DNA of 14,773 nucleotides from Chloroflexota bacterium (GTDB lineage: Bacteria > Chloroflexota > UBA4733), in the NCBI GenBank assembly GCA_023489405.1, contig JAMDCW010000039.1:4491-19263 (forward strand). The letters are read 5' to 3'. The position numbers and the translations under genes are program-made. Each line of letters begins with the position of its first letter. The first letter of the stretch is position 1. The notes beneath the pieces were generated by a model. The model was given only the letters and a program-made list of their open reading frames with translations, searched no databases and was not told the origin of the DNA. Shown piece after piece: positions 14,031-14,773 of the stretch.

Positions 14031-14492
14031 TTAGCGACCGGAACGCGCACCACGCCCAGATGCCGCAGCAGCCTGGGCAGCAACCTCTCGCTTCGCACCA
14101 TACTTCGAGCGGCCTTGCTTTCGGTTCTGAACTCCCTTGGTGTCCAGAGCACCCCGAATAATATGGTAGCGGACACCTGGCAGGTCTTTAACCCGGCCGC
14201 CGCGGATCAGCACGACCGAGTGCTCTTGAAGGCTATGTCCAATGCCAGGTATATAGGCCGTTACTTCAATACCGTTGGTGAGGCGAACGCGGGCAATTTT
14301 ACGTACCGCTGAATTAGGCTTTTTAGGAGTCATCGTTCGTACTTGAACGCAGACACCACGCTTTTGTGGTGCCCCGGAGATATGGGTCGTCTTACTGGCG
14401 AGCGAGTTGCGAACCCAACCAAGAGCAGGCGCCTTAGTCTTTTTCGCGATACGCTTACGTCCGTGACGGATCAGTTGGCGAATGGTTGGCAA
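14031..14492 (-). CDS. rpsL: 30S ribosomal protein S12 with C-terminal extension
   Basis: S12 sits at the decoding centre and controls fidelity. The product has 153 residues, against about 124-137 usually. PKKPNS at 56-61 and VKDLPG at 101-106 hold K58 and K102, which match the lysines whose replacement gives streptomycin resistance in E. coli (K43, K88); both are wild type. D103 is the aspartate that is methylthiolated in some bacteria. The core ends near YGAKR (131-135), followed by an 18-residue Ala/Gly/Arg tail. The start is TTG at 14490-14492, with GGGAGG nine bases upstream. It is the first gene after the promoter at 14595-14623. Confidence 0.97.
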   Translation of the reverse strand: MPTIRQLIRHGRKRIAKKTKAPALGWVRNSLASKTTHISGAPQKRGVCVQVRTMTPKKPNSAVRKIARVRLTNGIEVTAYIPGIGHSLQEHSVVLIRGGRVKDLPGVRYHIIRGALDTKGVQNRKQGRSKYGAKREVAAQAAAASGRGARSGR

Positions 14493-14594
14493 GCGCTCTT
14501 CCCTCCCAAGACTCTTTCTCTTACTGTCCTTCTGTGCCTCGCGACGCCGATCAGAGAATACTGAGCGCCGTACCGTTTTTACCGATAGCGCATC
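14493..14594 (-). other. str operon leader (5' untranslated region)
   Basis: About 95 bases lie between the predicted transcription start (near 14588) and the rpsL TTG. The leader has the GGGAGG ribosome-binding site at 14502-14507 and a purine-rich stretch before it. I see only weak potential hairpins (TCAG/CTGA around 14540-14560) and no recognisable riboswitch or attenuator. Confidence 0.4.
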
Positions 14595-14623
14595 ATGCTA
14601 GCAGCGTGCACCGCTCCGGTCAA
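14595..14623 (-). promoter_or_regulatory. Sigma-70-type promoter for the str operon
   Basis: On the minus strand, TTGACC (14623-14618, five of six matches to TTGACA) and TAGCAT (14600-14595, four of six matches to TATAAT) are exactly 17 bases apart, the preferred spacing. The site lies in the rpmB-rpsL spacer, 22 bases after the rpmB stop, and gives a leader of about 95 bases. It is the best promoter in the window and probably drives the cluster, with or without read-through from rpmB. Confidence 0.65.
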
Positions 14624-14644
14624 TACCCTTTACATTTCTCCACG

Positions 14645-14773
14645 CTAGGTGACGCGATGTGCCGTCCGGAGACAGCGTGTACAAATGTTGAGTCGACGAG
14701 ATTCTCCCTCTATAATCAAGGTGGCGCGTTGCACATTGGGCTTAAAGGGGCGAGCTTTCTTGGTTGCTCTTCG
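14645..14773 (-). CDS. rpmB: 50S ribosomal protein L28, C-terminal part (runs off the right edge)
   Basis: The minus strand from the window edge reads RRATKKARPFKPNVQRATL, then IIEGESRRLNICTRCLRTAHRVT and a TAG at 14645-14647. The pattern RxFKPNVQ...R-x-I-CTRCL-(K/R) is the typical C-terminus of L28, with the CxxC (ICTRC) of the zinc-binding form. The 42 residues seen are the last two-thirds of a protein of about 62 residues; the start is outside the window. L28 is a small large-subunit protein near the E-site. It is usually next to rpmG or alone, so its place just upstream of rpsL is unusual. Confidence 0.85.
   Translation of the reverse strand, partial: RRATKKARPFKPNVQRATLIIEGESRRLNICTRCLRTAHRVT

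Overview
The window is a single, tightly packed ribosomal-protein and translation-factor cluster (str, S10 and spc operons joined end to end). It is transcribed entirely on the minus strand, so it reads from right to left. Gene content and the style of the proteins (zinc-ribbon forms of S14, L24, L28 and L36, one-subunit EF-G, many GTG/TTG starts) point to a bacterium. My impression from protein wording, notably L23, S12 and EF-G, is a Chloroflexota/Thermomicrobia-like lineage, but without a search this is a guess. Base composition looks moderate to slightly GC-rich and even throughout, with no sign of foreign insertion.

Layout in reading order: the 3' end of rpmB (L28) at the right edge; a 152-base spacer carrying a good sigma-70-type promoter and the str leader; rpsL (S12), rpsG (S7) and fusA (EF-G). 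Next is a 345-base non-coding gap where tuf would often sit. The S10 set follows: rpsJ, rplC, rplD, rplW, rplB, rpsS, rplV, rpsC, rplP, rpmC, rpsQ. The spc set is rplN, rplX, rplE, rpsN (short zinc form), rpsH, rplF, rplR, rpsE, rplO and secY, then the first 20 codons of rpmJ (L36) at the left edge. Spacers are mostly under 100 bases, several gene pairs overlap or nearly touch, and almost every gene has a clear Shine-Dalgarno sequence.

Departures from the textbook order are the main interest. tuf is absent after fusA. rpmD (L30) is absent between rpsE and rplO. adk, map and infA are absent between secY and rpmJ. rpmB lies just upstream of rpsL. secY is split by an apparent single-base frameshift, most likely a missing base in a homopolymer. 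The fusA-rpsJ gap holds a tRNA-Leu-like fragment on the opposite strand. A strong hairpin between rpsL and rpsG has an alternative pairing that would cover the rpsG ribosome-binding site.

The genes work together as ribosome building blocks: 30S proteins S3, S5, S7, S8, S10, S12, S14, S17, S19; 50S proteins L2, L3, L4, L5, L6, L14, L15, L16, L18, L22, L23, L24, L28, L29, L36; the translocase EF-G; and the SecY protein-export channel. I see no mobile element, CRISPR array, or clearly new multigene system; this is a conserved housekeeping region with some unusual arrangement details.
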